Below, one piece after another: positions 33,949-42,664 of a stretch of 64,000 bases of DNA; position 1 is the first letter of the stretch, and each line of letters begins with the position of its first letter. Under the pieces are notes generated by a model. That model did no database searches and was not told the DNA's origin. It saw only the letters and a program-made list of their open reading frames with translations. The stretch is from assembly GCF_965118895.1 (NCBI RefSeq), contig NZ_CBCPJJ010000022.1:173498-237497 (forward strand), in the 5' to 3' direction. The position numbers were made by a program, and so were the translations under genes. This stretch comes from Rahnella inusitata_A. Lineage in GTDB: Bacteria > Pseudomonadota > Gammaproteobacteria > Enterobacterales > Enterobacteriaceae.

Positions 33949-35100
33949 TTATACAGTTACAGTGGATTTTCTACCCGCGACGATAAATAAGAATGCCAGT
34001 ACGGAAAAAATGATACTGCTCAGTACAAGAGAATGCGTTCCAAAGCGGGAGATAAACCACCCACCTGCCAGCGAGCCAATAGTTATTCCTAAGTTAGAAA
34101 AAGAGATATACAGGCTGTTGGCAAATTCCGGGGCTCGGCTTGCTTCACGCATTAACCACGTCTGACTAATTAGTAATCCTGAGGAATGAAAAGCACCCCA
34201 TATAACAATCAGTCCACACATGAGCATGGCGGAATGTCCGTACTCCCAGACGAGGAGAAAAATCAGGATATAAAATAATGGATACAACAATGTTGTTCTG
34301 ACAGTATTTTTCTGTAAAAAAACACTAAATATAAAGTTACCTATCAGCCCAAATACACCAAATGCCACCAGCATAGCGCTGATATAATTATTATTCAGGT
34401 GGGTAATGGCTGACAGATAATCTGCTATATAGCTGAAACTTGAGAACATGGCAGAGAAAACAAAAGTCACCATCATGAGGGCAAGCCAGACCGTCTTGCT
34501 TCGTAAGATACTTAACTGGCTCGAGAAAGAGAGACGGTTGGTTGTCGGCATCGATGGCACGTAAAAAAGAATACCCAACAGTGCAACAAAACACGCCGCT
34601 GCTGAGAACAGAAAAGCGGCACTGAGGCTGAGGTTCTCTGCAATCAGGGTGCTAAGAGGAACGCCTATTACCAGGCCGACTGCAACACCGGCGAAGACTT
34701 TCGCTGCCGCGCCAGCACTTTTCTCTTTGGGAACCGAACGGGTTGCTGTTACCAGGGCGACAGCAAAGAAAACAGCGTGGAACAGTGCAGGAATAATTCT
34801 GAATACAATCATCAGATTTAATGCATCCGTCACTGCGTACATTAAATTAGAAAATACAAATACAGCGAGTATAGAGACCAGAACTTTTTTCTTATCAAAC
34901 CCTGAAAGCAACAGAGTAATGAAGGGACCAGAAATAGCCACAACAATGGCATAGATGCTGACCAGAAAACCGACCTGCGTGGGGGTTACATGCAACGTCT
35001 TCACAAGTTCAGGGAGTAAACCGATTATTCCTAACTCTGTCGTAATAACCCCAAATACGGCCAGTGACAGTGCGAGAAGCAATAATTTATTATTTTGCAT
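33949..35100 (-). CDS. MFS transporter (SotB/AraJ-like), cargo of the Tn3-like element
   Basis: 383-residue DHA1-type MFS protein with twelve helices: TTELGIIGLLPELVKTLHVT at the first loop and MRILPALFHAVFF-like RIIPALFHAVFFAVALVTAT in helix 4 are typical of the SotB/YdhP/AraJ sugar-efflux and drug-efflux group. Strongly AT-rich. It lies between the other MFS gene and the OYE gene on the same strand. Probable export of a small hydrophobic or sugar-like compound; not assignable further. Confidence 0.88.
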   Translation of the reverse strand: MQNNKLLLLALSLAVFGVITTELGIIGLLPELVKTLHVTPTQVGFLVSIYAIVVAISGPFITLLLSGFDKKKVLVSILAVFVFSNLMYAVTDALNLMIVFRIIPALFHAVFFAVALVTATRSVPKEKSAGAAAKVFAGVAVGLVIGVPLSTLIAENLSLSAAFLFSAAACFVALLGILFYVPSMPTTNRLSFSSQLSILRSKTVWLALMMVTFVFSAMFSSFSYIADYLSAITHLNNNYISAMLVAFGVFGLIGNFIFSVFLQKNTVRTTLLYPLFYILIFLLVWEYGHSAMLMCGLIVIWGAFHSSGLLISQTWLMREASRAPEFANSLYISFSNLGITIGSLAGGWFISRFGTHSLVLSSIIFSVLAFLFIVAGRKSTVTV

Positions 35101-35212
35101 GGCGATTTTTTTGTAACCCGTTTATATAAGAAATGGATTTTTAGCGAATGAAATCCCTCACCAGAATTGATGTGTTGAAGAATTTCATTGAAACTGAATG
35201 TTCTTTTATGAC

Positions 35213-36343
35213 TTACAAAGAATTATAAGGAGGGTAGTCAATATAACCTGTTGCATACTGTCCGTAAAAGGTATCCCAATCCGCATCAGCGATAGGCCAG
35301 TGGTTTTTTAATCTGGCGACGAGATCTGGATTACTGATATAAGGAACACCAAACGCAGCAAGATCAATGATATTGTTATTCACCATATCTTCAGCAATAG
35401 TCCGTGTCAGACCTCCTGCCAGTATTAGTGCAGTATCTGGTAAGAAACGTTTGAACGTTTCCAGCAGTGCAAAGAAATTGTCAGGATTGCTCTGCTCAGA
35501 ACCATTATCTATACGTTTAAATCCGGTCTGATTCATAATGTGGACATATGCTAGCTTGCGTTGGCCGATAGCTTTAACAAGTGCTGAATAGGTTTCATCG
35601 ATCTCATCATACAGTGGCATATCAAAAAGTTGACCATAGGGTGAAAGGCGGATAGCTGTGCGTTCTGCACCAATAGCACTCGATATGGTATCAATGACTT
35701 CGGTAGTAAAGCGCAGTCGATCCTTCAGGGATTTTGCTGAGTATCGATCTGTACGGTCATTGACCACGGGGTTAAGGAACTGCTCATGTAGATAGCCATT
35801 TGCACCGTGAATTTCCACGCCGTCAAAGCCGGCTTTAATGGCATTCTCTGCGGCTCTCGCAAACTGTCTGATGACATCCTCTACCTCACCGGTGGTTAAC
35901 TGGCGGGGGGCCGCAGCTGGAACCAGACCAGGTTTACCATTCTGGTCATATCCATACGCCATTGCGCCTTTGGCGGATTTTGATGTTGCGCTTACTGGCT
36001 GGGCATTATCGAACTGGATGGAGGGATGAGAAACGCGGCCGACATGCCATAGCTGAGCAAAAATTTTACTGCCAACGGCATGAACGGAATCTGTCGTCAG
36101 ACGCCAGCCTGCAATCTGAGCATCGGTATAAATCCCCGGATTGAACAGATAGCCCTGACCCTGGCGGGAAACGGGCGTACCTTCACTGACAATCAGACCG
36201 GCTGTCGCACGTTGTGTGTAATACAGTGCGGTCTGTTCATTCGCAATGTCATTGACTGCGCGAGCACGTGTCATCGGTGCCATTACGATGCGGTTCTGCA
36301 ACATCGCACCAGAAAGATTAAACGGTTCAAATAACGTTTTCAT
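35213..36343 (-). CDS. Old yellow enzyme-family NADH:flavin oxidoreductase (NemA-like)
   Basis: 376-residue FMN-dependent TIM-barrel enzyme of the old yellow enzyme family. It reduces activated C=C bonds or nitro groups of electrophiles such as N-ethylmaleimide and nitroaromatics. Motifs: VMAPMTRARA near the N-terminus, FAQLWHVGRVSHPS, the active-site VEIHGANGYLHEQFLNP with the His/Asn pair that binds the substrate, and LILAGGLTR at the phosphate site. It is divergent from the LysR gene; the shared region contains a LysR-type palindrome. With the two pumps it suggests a detoxify-and-export cassette. Confidence 0.92.
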   Translation of the reverse strand: MKTLFEPFNLSGAMLQNRIVMAPMTRARAVNDIANEQTALYYTQRATAGLIVSEGTPVSRQGQGYLFNPGIYTDAQIAGWRLTTDSVHAVGSKIFAQLWHVGRVSHPSIQFDNAQPVSATSKSAKGAMAYGYDQNGKPGLVPAAAPRQLTTGEVEDVIRQFARAAENAIKAGFDGVEIHGANGYLHEQFLNPVVNDRTDRYSAKSLKDRLRFTTEVIDTISSAIGAERTAIRLSPYGQLFDMPLYDEIDETYSALVKAIGQRKLAYVHIMNQTGFKRIDNGSEQSNPDNFFALLETFKRFLPDTALILAGGLTRTIAEDMVNNNIIDLAAFGVPYISNPDLVARLKNHWPIADADWDTFYGQYATGYIDYPPYNSL

Positions 36344-36445
36344 GTTGTGTCCATATGCCAGAAGTTAATATCAATGCATCTCATAAAAGGTGCTCACTGT
36401 AGATGTCAGCAAGTTTATAAGGTTGCAGTAATAGTAACAATGACA

Positions 36446-36460
36446 TGATATTGCATATCA
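36446..36460. promoter_or_regulatory. LysR-type operator TGATAT-TGC-ATATCA
   Basis: A perfect 6-base inverted repeat around TGC (15 bp, fits T-N11-A), between the divergent OYE and LysR genes, 64 bases from the LysR start and 103 from the OYE start. It is the expected recognition site of the cargo LysR regulator. Confidence 0.6.
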
Positions 36461-36523
36461 CTATTGCTATTATTGCATTCATAAATCATGCTCAGATCTT
36501 TATGAGATTTTGTGGGGTCGACA

Positions 36524-37453
36524 ATGGACTTAAAAGGCTTACGTTACTTTTTAAAAGCAGCGGAAACCGGCAGTTTTCTTGAAACCGCGCGGATATTCAA
36601 CACGCCAGCATCCTCCGTATCGCGGTATATCTCTTCACTGGAGAAGGATCTCGGCCATCAGATGTTCTACCGAAGCACCCGGGCAATAAGATTGACTGAG
36701 GAAGGTGCGCGTTTCAGGTTGCAGGCCAACGAAGCGCTTGAATTGCTGGACAGTGCCGTTGGTGAACTTGCCCTCAGAGATGAACAAATCCACGGCCAAC
36801 TCAGTATAAATGCGCCGGAAGCTTTGGGCCGACTGCATGTTGCCGGTGTGCTAAATAAACTACAGGAGCGGTATCCTGATCTGTCCGTTGAGCTGACACT
36901 GACTGATACCTACATCGATCCGGTACGTGAAGGCGCAGATATCACTATTCGGGTTGGCCCGCTAATTGACTCAGGGCTTATTGGCAAAGTAATCGCATCG
37001 CAGCGCTATATTCTGGCCGCCAGTCCTGCTTATCTCGACAGATATGGTGTACCCGCCCGTCCATTGGATTTACTGAGGCATAACTGCCTGCTTTATCGCG
37101 GTGTAAGAGGAACACAAAGGTGGTTCTTCCGGCGAAATCAGGATCAGGAATTGAAACAATATGATGTGTCGGGAACGCTGCGCAGTAACAACTCAGAAAG
37201 CCTGGTCTCTGCTGCTCTTGCCGCGCGAGGAATTGTGCTTTTACCGACCTGGATGTTTCAACCTGAGAGTTTTGCTGAGAATCAGCTTGTGAGCATCTTG
37301 CCGGAATGGCAGATGTCCGCCACGGTTCAGGAATCATTTATACAAATTCTTTCTCCAGAAAACCGTTTGCGATCAAGGAAGGTCCGTGAGGTTTCCAGTT
37401 TTTTTGTGAACGAATTTGGGACACCACCGTACTGGGATCAGTGGTTCAGCTAA
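36524..37453 (+). CDS. LysR-family regulator, cargo of the Tn3-like element
   Basis: 309 residues from the ATG at 36524 (GGGG seven bases upstream); a GTG frame from 36512 adds only four residues. The winged helix in residues 1-60 has FLETARIFNTPASSVSRYIS as recognition region, followed by a CrgA/YafC-type effector domain (about 90-295). Divergent from the OYE gene, and the likely activator of the OYE/MFS unit in response to an electrophile. The stop is 44 bases from the right end of the element. Confidence 0.9.
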   Translation: MDLKGLRYFLKAAETGSFLETARIFNTPASSVSRYISSLEKDLGHQMFYRSTRAIRLTEEGARFRLQANEALELLDSAVGELALRDEQIHGQLSINAPEALGRLHVAGVLNKLQERYPDLSVELTLTDTYIDPVREGADITIRVGPLIDSGLIGKVIASQRYILAASPAYLDRYGVPARPLDLLRHNCLLYRGVRGTQRWFFRRNQDQELKQYDVSGTLRSNNSESLVSAALAARGIVLLPTWMFQPESFAENQLVSILPEWQMSATVQESFIQILSPENRLRSRKVREVSSFFVNEFGTPPYWDQWFS

Positions 37454-37497
37454 GCGTTTATGAGATGAATACTATTGATATCCGCGCAAAAAATAGT

Positions 37498-37535
37498 CTT
37501 AGGGTAGGATATTTCCCGTTTACCAGACGGACCCC
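37498..37535 (-). repeat. Right terminal inverted repeat of the Tn3-like element
   Basis: Inner edge CTTAGGGTAGGATATTTCCC, outer edge ACCCC; its reverse complement pairs with the left end at 27 of 38 positions. It is followed by the duplicated target GGTAA (37536-37540). Confidence 0.85.
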
Positions 37536-37591
37536 GGTAAGAGAGGGCTTCACGGCGGTGGCAGAGCGCGCATCCTTGCGCTGCAAATCCC

Positions 37592-39049
37592 TTAACTGCC
37601 CGACTGTTGCGGGGCAGGGTCATCCTGTAAGTTCTTTTTAAAATGTTTTTCGATCTGTTCCAGCGTTTTGCCCTGGGTTTCGGGGGCAAAAATGATGGCG
37701 AATATCCCGCCGCCGACGCCGATGGCGGCGAAGGTGAAGAAGGACATCGTCAGCCCGAAGGTTTCCAGTAGTATCGGGAACATGAACGCTATCGAGAAGT
37801 TGGTCATCTGCATGGCGAAGACTGAAACGCCGTTAGCCATACCACGGATGCGCATCGGGAACATTTCCGACAGCAGCAGCCAGGTGACCGGCGACAGCGC
37901 GCCCTGCTGGAAGCACAGGAAGATCAGCATCCCGCCTAGCACCAGATAACTGCGCACCAGGTCAGGGTGGCCGTTCACCGTCTCAGGCATCAGCCAGGTG
38001 ACCAGACCGATAGCCAGCAGCGTACAAGTACACCCGATTTGTCCGGTCAGCAACAGCGGACGGCGACCAAAACGGCTAAGCAACATGATCCCGACAAATG
38101 TCATGATGACCGAAATCACACCGTTGGCGATGGTGGCGAGCAGGGCGGCATTGGTGCTCAGACCGGTCGCCTGCAACATCGTTGGCGCATAGAACATGAT
38201 GGTATTCACACCGGACAACTGCTGAAGCATGGCGATACCAATTCCCAGCGCGACCAGGCGTTTCATCCACACGGAAATCGTTTTCTGGCGGCGGCTGTGC
38301 TTTTCACTTTTCGAATCCATCGATTTGCGGATTTCGCCCAGCTCTTTCTCGACGCGGCCTGATTTACGCGTGCGCTCCAGCACATCGCGTGCTTCACGAT
38401 AGCGGCCATGCATGGCGTACCAGCGCGGCGTATCCGGCAGGAACAGCATTCCCACCCACAGGATCACCGCCGGAACACAGGCAACGCCGAGCATCCAGCG
38501 CCAGGTGGTTTCGCCGCCCCAGACTTCGTTTATCGCCGCGTTACTGGTGTATGCGATCAACTGCCCTGAGACGATCATCAGCTCCTGTAACGTAACAAAT
38601 TGCCACCGGCGGTTAGACGGCACAATTTCGGCGATATAGATCGGCACAATCGCCGCCGCGCCGCCCACCGCCAGCCCCAGGATGAAGCGGAACATGATCA
38701 TCAGCTCGACGTTCGGCGCCATGGCGCAGCCCAGCGAGCCCATCATGAAAATCAGCGCCATCGCGAGGATGATTTTTTTACGTCCGAAGCGGTCAGCGAA
38801 ACGCCCGGCAAAGATGGCGCCTACTGCTGAACCGAGGATCAGGAAACTGGTGACCATCCCGGTGGTTAACGATGTCAGATGCAGGTCGTGCTTCATGAAC
38901 AGCAGCGCACCGGCAATCACGCCGGTATCGTAGCCAAACAGCAAGCCCCCTAATGTCGCAATAAAGGCAATTACTTTCACCAGCGGCTCGGTCGACTGCG
39001 GTGCTTTCGCCGCGTCGTTCCCGGTACCGCTGTTTAATTTCTCAGTCAC
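37592..39049 (-). CDS. MFS sugar:proton symporter (SP family)
   Basis: 485 residues using the GTG at 39049, which has the strong SD AGGGAG at good spacing; the upstream ATG (39088) would place its codons over a CRP site. Twelve helices with sugar-porter signatures: GGLLFGYDTGVIAGAL, GRFADRFGRKKII, RFILGLAVGGAAAIVPIYIA, PDTPRWY, QQLSGVNTIMFYAP and PETQGKTLEQIE. It belongs to the GalP/AraE/XylE/IolT group for hexoses, pentoses or inositol; sugar not assignable. It converges on the Tn3-like element. Confidence 0.93.
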   Translation of the reverse strand: MTEKLNSGTGNDAAKAPQSTEPLVKVIAFIATLGGLLFGYDTGVIAGALLFMKHDLHLTSLTTGMVTSFLILGSAVGAIFAGRFADRFGRKKIILAMALIFMMGSLGCAMAPNVELMIMFRFILGLAVGGAAAIVPIYIAEIVPSNRRWQFVTLQELMIVSGQLIAYTSNAAINEVWGGETTWRWMLGVACVPAVILWVGMLFLPDTPRWYAMHGRYREARDVLERTRKSGRVEKELGEIRKSMDSKSEKHSRRQKTISVWMKRLVALGIGIAMLQQLSGVNTIMFYAPTMLQATGLSTNAALLATIANGVISVIMTFVGIMLLSRFGRRPLLLTGQIGCTCTLLAIGLVTWLMPETVNGHPDLVRSYLVLGGMLIFLCFQQGALSPVTWLLLSEMFPMRIRGMANGVSVFAMQMTNFSIAFMFPILLETFGLTMSFFTFAAIGVGGGIFAIIFAPETQGKTLEQIEKHFKKNLQDDPAPQQSGS

Positions 39050-39087
39050 AAATACTCCCTGGATTTCGTTATTGTTGTGGTTTTTCA

Positions 39088-39103
39088 TGTGACGCAGATC
39101 ACA
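39088..39103 (-). promoter_or_regulatory. CRP site with perfect core TGTGA-N6-TCACA
   Basis: TGTGACGCAGATCACA matches the CRP core at all ten fixed positions, and the flanks (CA before, CAA after) are compatible. It is centred about 46 bases from the preferred GTG start of the sugar symporter. That is close for classical class II activation, so either the leader is very short or CRP acts differently here. Confidence 0.7.
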
Positions 39104-39438
39104 CAACAGGTAAATCTAATGCAAGATTGGGATTTTGGTAGGCGAGGGGGGAAATTAATTGCCGGAAAAGCGGTGACTGCGGGTTTTACGGACAAGTCCT
39201 ACTCAAACGGGGCTGGCAGGCGCGGGAAGTTTACCGCATCACGCTCTGGCGCGGAGAACTGGGTTACACTTCAGGGGATATCTTTTTGGCTCATTTTTTA
39301 TCCTTTCGGCAGAAAATCAGCGTGATTTCGCGTCAGAGATGTCTGTTTACGCAAGGATAAAGCGTCAGGTTTTGCCTGAAACGGCGCAAACCTATATTCT
39401 ATCGGCCAATTTACTGAGACAGTTGCAATGAGGTCTAT

Positions 39439-40635
39439 ATGATTATCAAACCACGCATCCGTGGCTTTATCTGTGTTACTGCCCATCCTGAAGGTTGTAA
39501 GGCAAACGTTAAAGAGCAGATCGATTACGTGACCCGTCAGGGCAAAATCGACGGCGGTCCGAAGAAAGTCCTGGTGATCGGCTCCTCTACCGGCTACGGC
39601 CTTGCTGCACGTATCTCCGCTGCTTTCGGCTCCGACGCTGCCACACTGGGCATTTTCTTTGAGCGTGCGGGCGACGAATCCAAAACCGCGACGGCTGGCT
39701 GGTACAACTCTGCCGCCTTCGAAGAATTCGCTGAAGAGAAAGGCCTGTATGCAAAAAGCATCAACGGCGACGCGTTCTCTGATGAAGTGAAGCAAAAAAC
39801 CATCGAGCTGATTAAACAGGATCTGGGTCAGGTTGATCTGGTGGTTTATAGCCTGGCTGCGCCGCGCCGTACCCATCCGAAAACCGGCGAAGTGTTCAAC
39901 TCCACGCTCAAACCGATCGGCAAGCAGGTCACCATTCGCGGCCTGAACACCGATAAAGAAACCATCAACGAAACTACGCTGGAACCGGCTTCTCCTGAAG
40001 AAATCGCGGGTACTGTCGCGGTTATGGGTGGCGAAGACTGGCAGATGTGGATCGACGATCTGAAAGCCGCCGGTGTGCTGGCTGATGGCGCGAAAACCAC
40101 TGCGTTCACCTATCTGGGCGAAGAAATCACGCAGGACATCTACTGGAACGGCTCTATCGGCGAAGCGAAAAAGGATCTGGACAAACGCGTTCTGGACATC
40201 CGCAGCTCACTGGCTGAAAAAGGCGGCGACGCGCGCGTTTCCGTGCTGAAAGCCGTCGTGACTCAGGCGAGCTCCGCTATTCCAGTAATGCCGCTGTACC
40301 TTTCCCTGCTGTTCAAAGTGATGAAAGAGAACGGCACGCACGAAGGGTGTATCGAACAGGTTTACGGTCTGTACAAAGACAGCCTGTACGGCACTTCTCC
40401 GTTGCTGGATAAAGAAGGCCGCCTGCGTGCTGACCTGAAAGAAATCACGCCAGAAGTACAGGGCGAAGTCGGCAAACTGTGGGATACCGTCACCAATGAA
40501 ACGCTGGCCGAACTGACGGATTTCGTCGGTTACAAAAGCGAGTTCATGCGTCTGTTCGGTTTTGGTCTGGACGGCGTCGATTATGCCGCTGACACCAATC
40601 CTGATGTGAAAATCAAAAATCTGGTTCAGATGTAA
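39439..40635 (+). CDS. fabV: Trans-2-enoyl-ACP/CoA reductase FabV
   Basis: 398 residues, the standard FabV length. It carries out the NADH-dependent last step of the fatty acid elongation cycle and replaces or supplements FabI. Features: GSSTGYGLAARIS nucleotide-binding loop (48-60), and the catalytic Y-x8-K with Tyr235 and Lys244 exactly at the positions known in characterised FabV. The C-terminus is NLVQM. FabV is insensitive to triclosan, so the strain may be naturally tolerant. Monocistronic, with a strong terminator 27 bases after the stop. Confidence 0.97.
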   Translation: MIIKPRIRGFICVTAHPEGCKANVKEQIDYVTRQGKIDGGPKKVLVIGSSTGYGLAARISAAFGSDAATLGIFFERAGDESKTATAGWYNSAAFEEFAEEKGLYAKSINGDAFSDEVKQKTIELIKQDLGQVDLVVYSLAAPRRTHPKTGEVFNSTLKPIGKQVTIRGLNTDKETINETTLEPASPEEIAGTVAVMGGEDWQMWIDDLKAAGVLADGAKTTAFTYLGEEITQDIYWNGSIGEAKKDLDKRVLDIRSSLAEKGGDARVSVLKAVVTQASSAIPVMPLYLSLLFKVMKENGTHEGCIEQVYGLYKDSLYGTSPLLDKEGRLRADLKEITPEVQGEVGKLWDTVTNETLAELTDFVGYKSEFMRLFGFGLDGVDYAADTNPDVKIKNLVQM

Positions 40636-40661
40636 TTTGAATTTCAGGTAGCGGATTGATG

Positions 40662-40701
40662 AAAACCCACTCCCTCCGAAAGGTGGGGGTGGGTTTTTTT
40701 T
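40662..40701 (+). terminator. Rho-independent terminator of fabV
   Basis: AACCCACTCCC pairs with GGGGGTGGGTT across a TCCGAAAGGT loop region and is followed by a run of Ts. It sits 27 bases after the fabV stop. Confidence 0.9.
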
Positions 40702-41229
40702 ACAGATTTCACTGTCAAATAAATCGCCGGGTTCAGCCAGCACGACCGGACATATTCACCTGAATTTTTCTGGTGAATAGCATCTTCTTTTAAAGAAACG
40801 TATAATAATTCATTCCCCACACAAGTATAATATATTTGTATTAATAACGGTTATTTATATTAATTACTGATGATATGGGTCTGAGGTTGAATTGACAATC
40901 TCGGAGAAATTCTGTTTTCAAAATCCGTAATACTCATTTAAGAATAGCTAAATAACGCAGGTCGATTATCCTAATTCATTGATAACTCATTTTTAGTGAA
41001 TGAAAAATAATAAGTAAAATATAATTAAAATTCAAGGTATTAACGACGGATGAGATAATGCAAGCAGGTTATCTGACTCTCAAATAGCGCTGGTGGATCT
41101 TTCTGGAAGCGGAAAACTATTATCCCGGCGTTATAATTTGAATAATATTTATGAAAATAATACATCGAGAGTATCCATAAGCAATGCAGTAATTATTTGT
41201 CTCGAAGCAACTAAAGGTAAAAACCAATC
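40702..41229. other. AT-rich intergenic region, no gene recognised
   Basis: About 530 bases, strongly AT-rich, with many TATAAT-like and AATTAA stretches. It probably serves as the upstream region of the gene at 41230 and a target for H-NS-type silencing. No open frame with a ribosome site, no clear inverted repeats and no RNA gene were recognised. A nine-codon frame at about 41058 (MQAGYLTLK) is preceded by GAGATA and may be chance. Confidence 0.5.
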
Positions 41230-41817
41230 ATGCGATTTATAGAAAGAAATCCACGCGGTGCGAAAGCGCTCACTTTATTTTTACATGAAGATAGAGAGCA
41301 ACCGCCTGAAGATGATCAATATGCAATGAATTTTTCGTTAATCACGCAGGACAGAAATAGTGTTGCGGACGGGCGTTGTTCCGTCGACAGTGAATCAGAA
41401 AGCGAAACTTTTTTACACATCTCTGCAATTTATGTCGAAGGTCATACCAATACACCAACCAAGCAGAATCCCAATCAGTACGCTGGATTGGGGCAAATCT
41501 TGGTTTTTGCCGCGGTTAAATTTGGATTTGAACATAATGTCAGATTGGCAAGACTTGCACCGCTTGATGGAAGTGAAGGATTCTATTTAAAAATGGGTCT
41601 TCATCCCGAGGTGAGAGGCAAACCCAACAGAATGACTGCCAGAGACTCTGTATCGCAGTCTCACAATGGGAAGTTAAACCCTGACTGGGTGCGTGGGTTT
41701 GAAAAATCATCATTTCTCAATCACGATTTTCGAGGCCCAACCTGGACTGGCAGCATTCCCGATATTTATCGGCGTTTGCGAGCAAATATTCTGAGCTCAT
41801 GGTTAATTGTTGAATGA
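41230..41817 (+). CDS. Hypothetical protein with a GNAT-like acyltransferase segment
   Basis: 195 residues, no signal peptide. Residues 85-130 (YAGLGQILVFAAVKFGFEHN, then LAPLDGSEGFYLKMGLHPE) resemble the acetyl-CoA-binding loop plus the final strands of GNAT acetyltransferases, including the typical G-FY-K-MGL ending. The rest is not recognised. Lower GC than its neighbours and flanked by AT-rich DNA, which suggests acquired DNA. Such small GNAT-like proteins occur among orphan accessory genes and toxins. The acetyltransferase call is inference from one motif. Confidence 0.6.
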   Translation: MRFIERNPRGAKALTLFLHEDREQPPEDDQYAMNFSLITQDRNSVADGRCSVDSESESETFLHISAIYVEGHTNTPTKQNPNQYAGLGQILVFAAVKFGFEHNVRLARLAPLDGSEGFYLKMGLHPEVRGKPNRMTARDSVSQSHNGKLNPDWVRGFEKSSFLNHDFRGPTWTGSIPDIYRRLRANILSSWLIVE

Positions 41818-41860
41818 GTCGGGAAAAGCGGACTGAAGGCTGGAGACCACATTTCCATCG

Positions 41861-41893
41861 TTGATAAAAGGGCGCTCCTGCGCCCCTTATCAA
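41861..41893. terminator. Bidirectional terminator
   Basis: Near-perfect stem TTGATAAAAGGGCGC / GCGCCCCTTATCAA with a TCCT loop, between the converging GNAT-like and Nlp genes. The A/T-rich arms give U-rich tails in both directions. Confidence 0.75.
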
Positions 41894-41894
41894 C

Positions 41895-42158
41895 CTAAAC
41901 CCTGTTCGCCGCACGCGGATTGCGTTGCATCAGCTCATGGGTAAAGGGATGGAAATACCGGCTTGGCCAGATGACGCTCGGATGAATTCCCAGCGCCTGA
42001 CCAATAATGATTTCACCCTTCGGCCAGGGTCTTGCGAGCGCATTCGACAGCGTCGAGGAGCTCAGACCGGCGGCGCGGGAAACGGCGGCCAGCGTTGTGC
42101 CTTTCTTGCGTAATGCGGCAATGATATCGGCCTGATGCCAGTCGTGATTATTCATCAT
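41895..42158 (-). CDS. Ner/Nlp (SfsB)-family helix-turn-helix regulator
   Basis: About 87 residues from the ATG at 42158 (CAGGAG nine bases upstream). The core DWHQADIIAALRKKGTTLAA and the segment LSSSTLSNALARPWPKGEII, then IGQALGIHPSVIWPSRY, are diagnostic of the Ner family of phage Mu and its chromosomal relatives Nlp/SfsB, which regulate maltose-type and other genes in E. coli. No phage genes are nearby, so it is more likely the chromosomal type. Target unknown. Confidence 0.9.
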   Translation of the reverse strand: MMNNHDWHQADIIAALRKKGTTLAAVSRAAGLSSSTLSNALARPWPKGEIIIGQALGIHPSVIWPSRYFHPFTHELMQRNPRAANRV

Positions 42159-42602
42159 GAAGTGCTCCTGTTTTTGAATGTGCAGGAACATCGGTGCAGA
42201 AGGGCAGAAAAGTCGGGCTATGTGATAGTTTCATCGTTTTACTCTCTGGTTTGTTAATGTAACCACCACAAGAGCTGCGAAACTCAATATTGGTGGTAGC
42301 TCAGACAAGGTTCGCAGTACCGGTACAAACCAGAAACCCGGCCAACCCGAAGGTTGCCCCGCCTGAGCCACCATTGAAAATGCAAACACGAGATCTGTGT
42401 TTAACAGGTACAACGAGGCTCAACACATAATTATCACATATGTGTTTCTGGTTTAGTATTCAGGCTGCGAAACCCGGCTGCGGATTTTGCCGCTGCGGGC
42501 GCACTATAGCGTAATACAGGGAGGTAAACCAACAGGCTACATGCGGAATTGAGGTTTGCTTTCCAGAGAAAGTGTATGCGTTGCATTGGGTTACATTGAA
42601 AG

Positions 42603-42637
42603 AAACCACTCCCGCTGAAAAGTGAGAGTGGTTTTTT
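42603..42637. terminator. Terminator hairpin between Nlp and DUF1471 genes
   Basis: AAACCACTC / GAGTGGTTT stem with T-rich sequence on both outer sides. It probably ends the DUF1471 transcript (minus strand); the plus-strand T-run is stronger but no plus gene precedes it. Confidence 0.75.
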
Positions 42638-42664
42638 GTATTTCGTTACGGCTAAGCTGAAACA

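Larger units (their letters stand above)
32235..37535. mobile_element. Tn3-family transposon derivative with efflux/OYE cargo and decayed transposase
   Basis: The 5.3-kb segment is bounded by Tn3-type terminal inverted repeats (32235-32273 and 37498-37535; 27 of 38 positions pair). It is flanked by the identical 5-bp duplication GGTAA at 32230-32234 and 37536-37540, exactly what Tn3 transposition leaves. Inside are a transposase C-terminal stub next to the left end, two MFS transporters, an old-yellow-enzyme reductase and a LysR regulator. No resolvase gene and no complete tnpA remain, so it is not self-mobile. Interior DNA is visibly more AT-rich than both flanks. Before insertion the iron ABC operon and the sugar symporter gene at 37592 were convergent neighbours. 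Confidence 0.85.

Noticed and set aside
39298..39876. A 192-codon minus-strand frame over the 5' part of fabV
   Set aside because: Antisense to fabV, which has the exact Y-x8-K catalytic motif.
41895..42158. Ner-type regulator as a sign of a Mu-like prophage
   Set aside because: No transposase, Gam, portal or tail genes are nearby; the chromosomal Nlp/SfsB group explains it.
42231..42413. A 60-codon minus-strand frame with some hydrophobic residues
   Set aside because: No ribosome site and no family; it may be a chance frame in an intergenic stretch.
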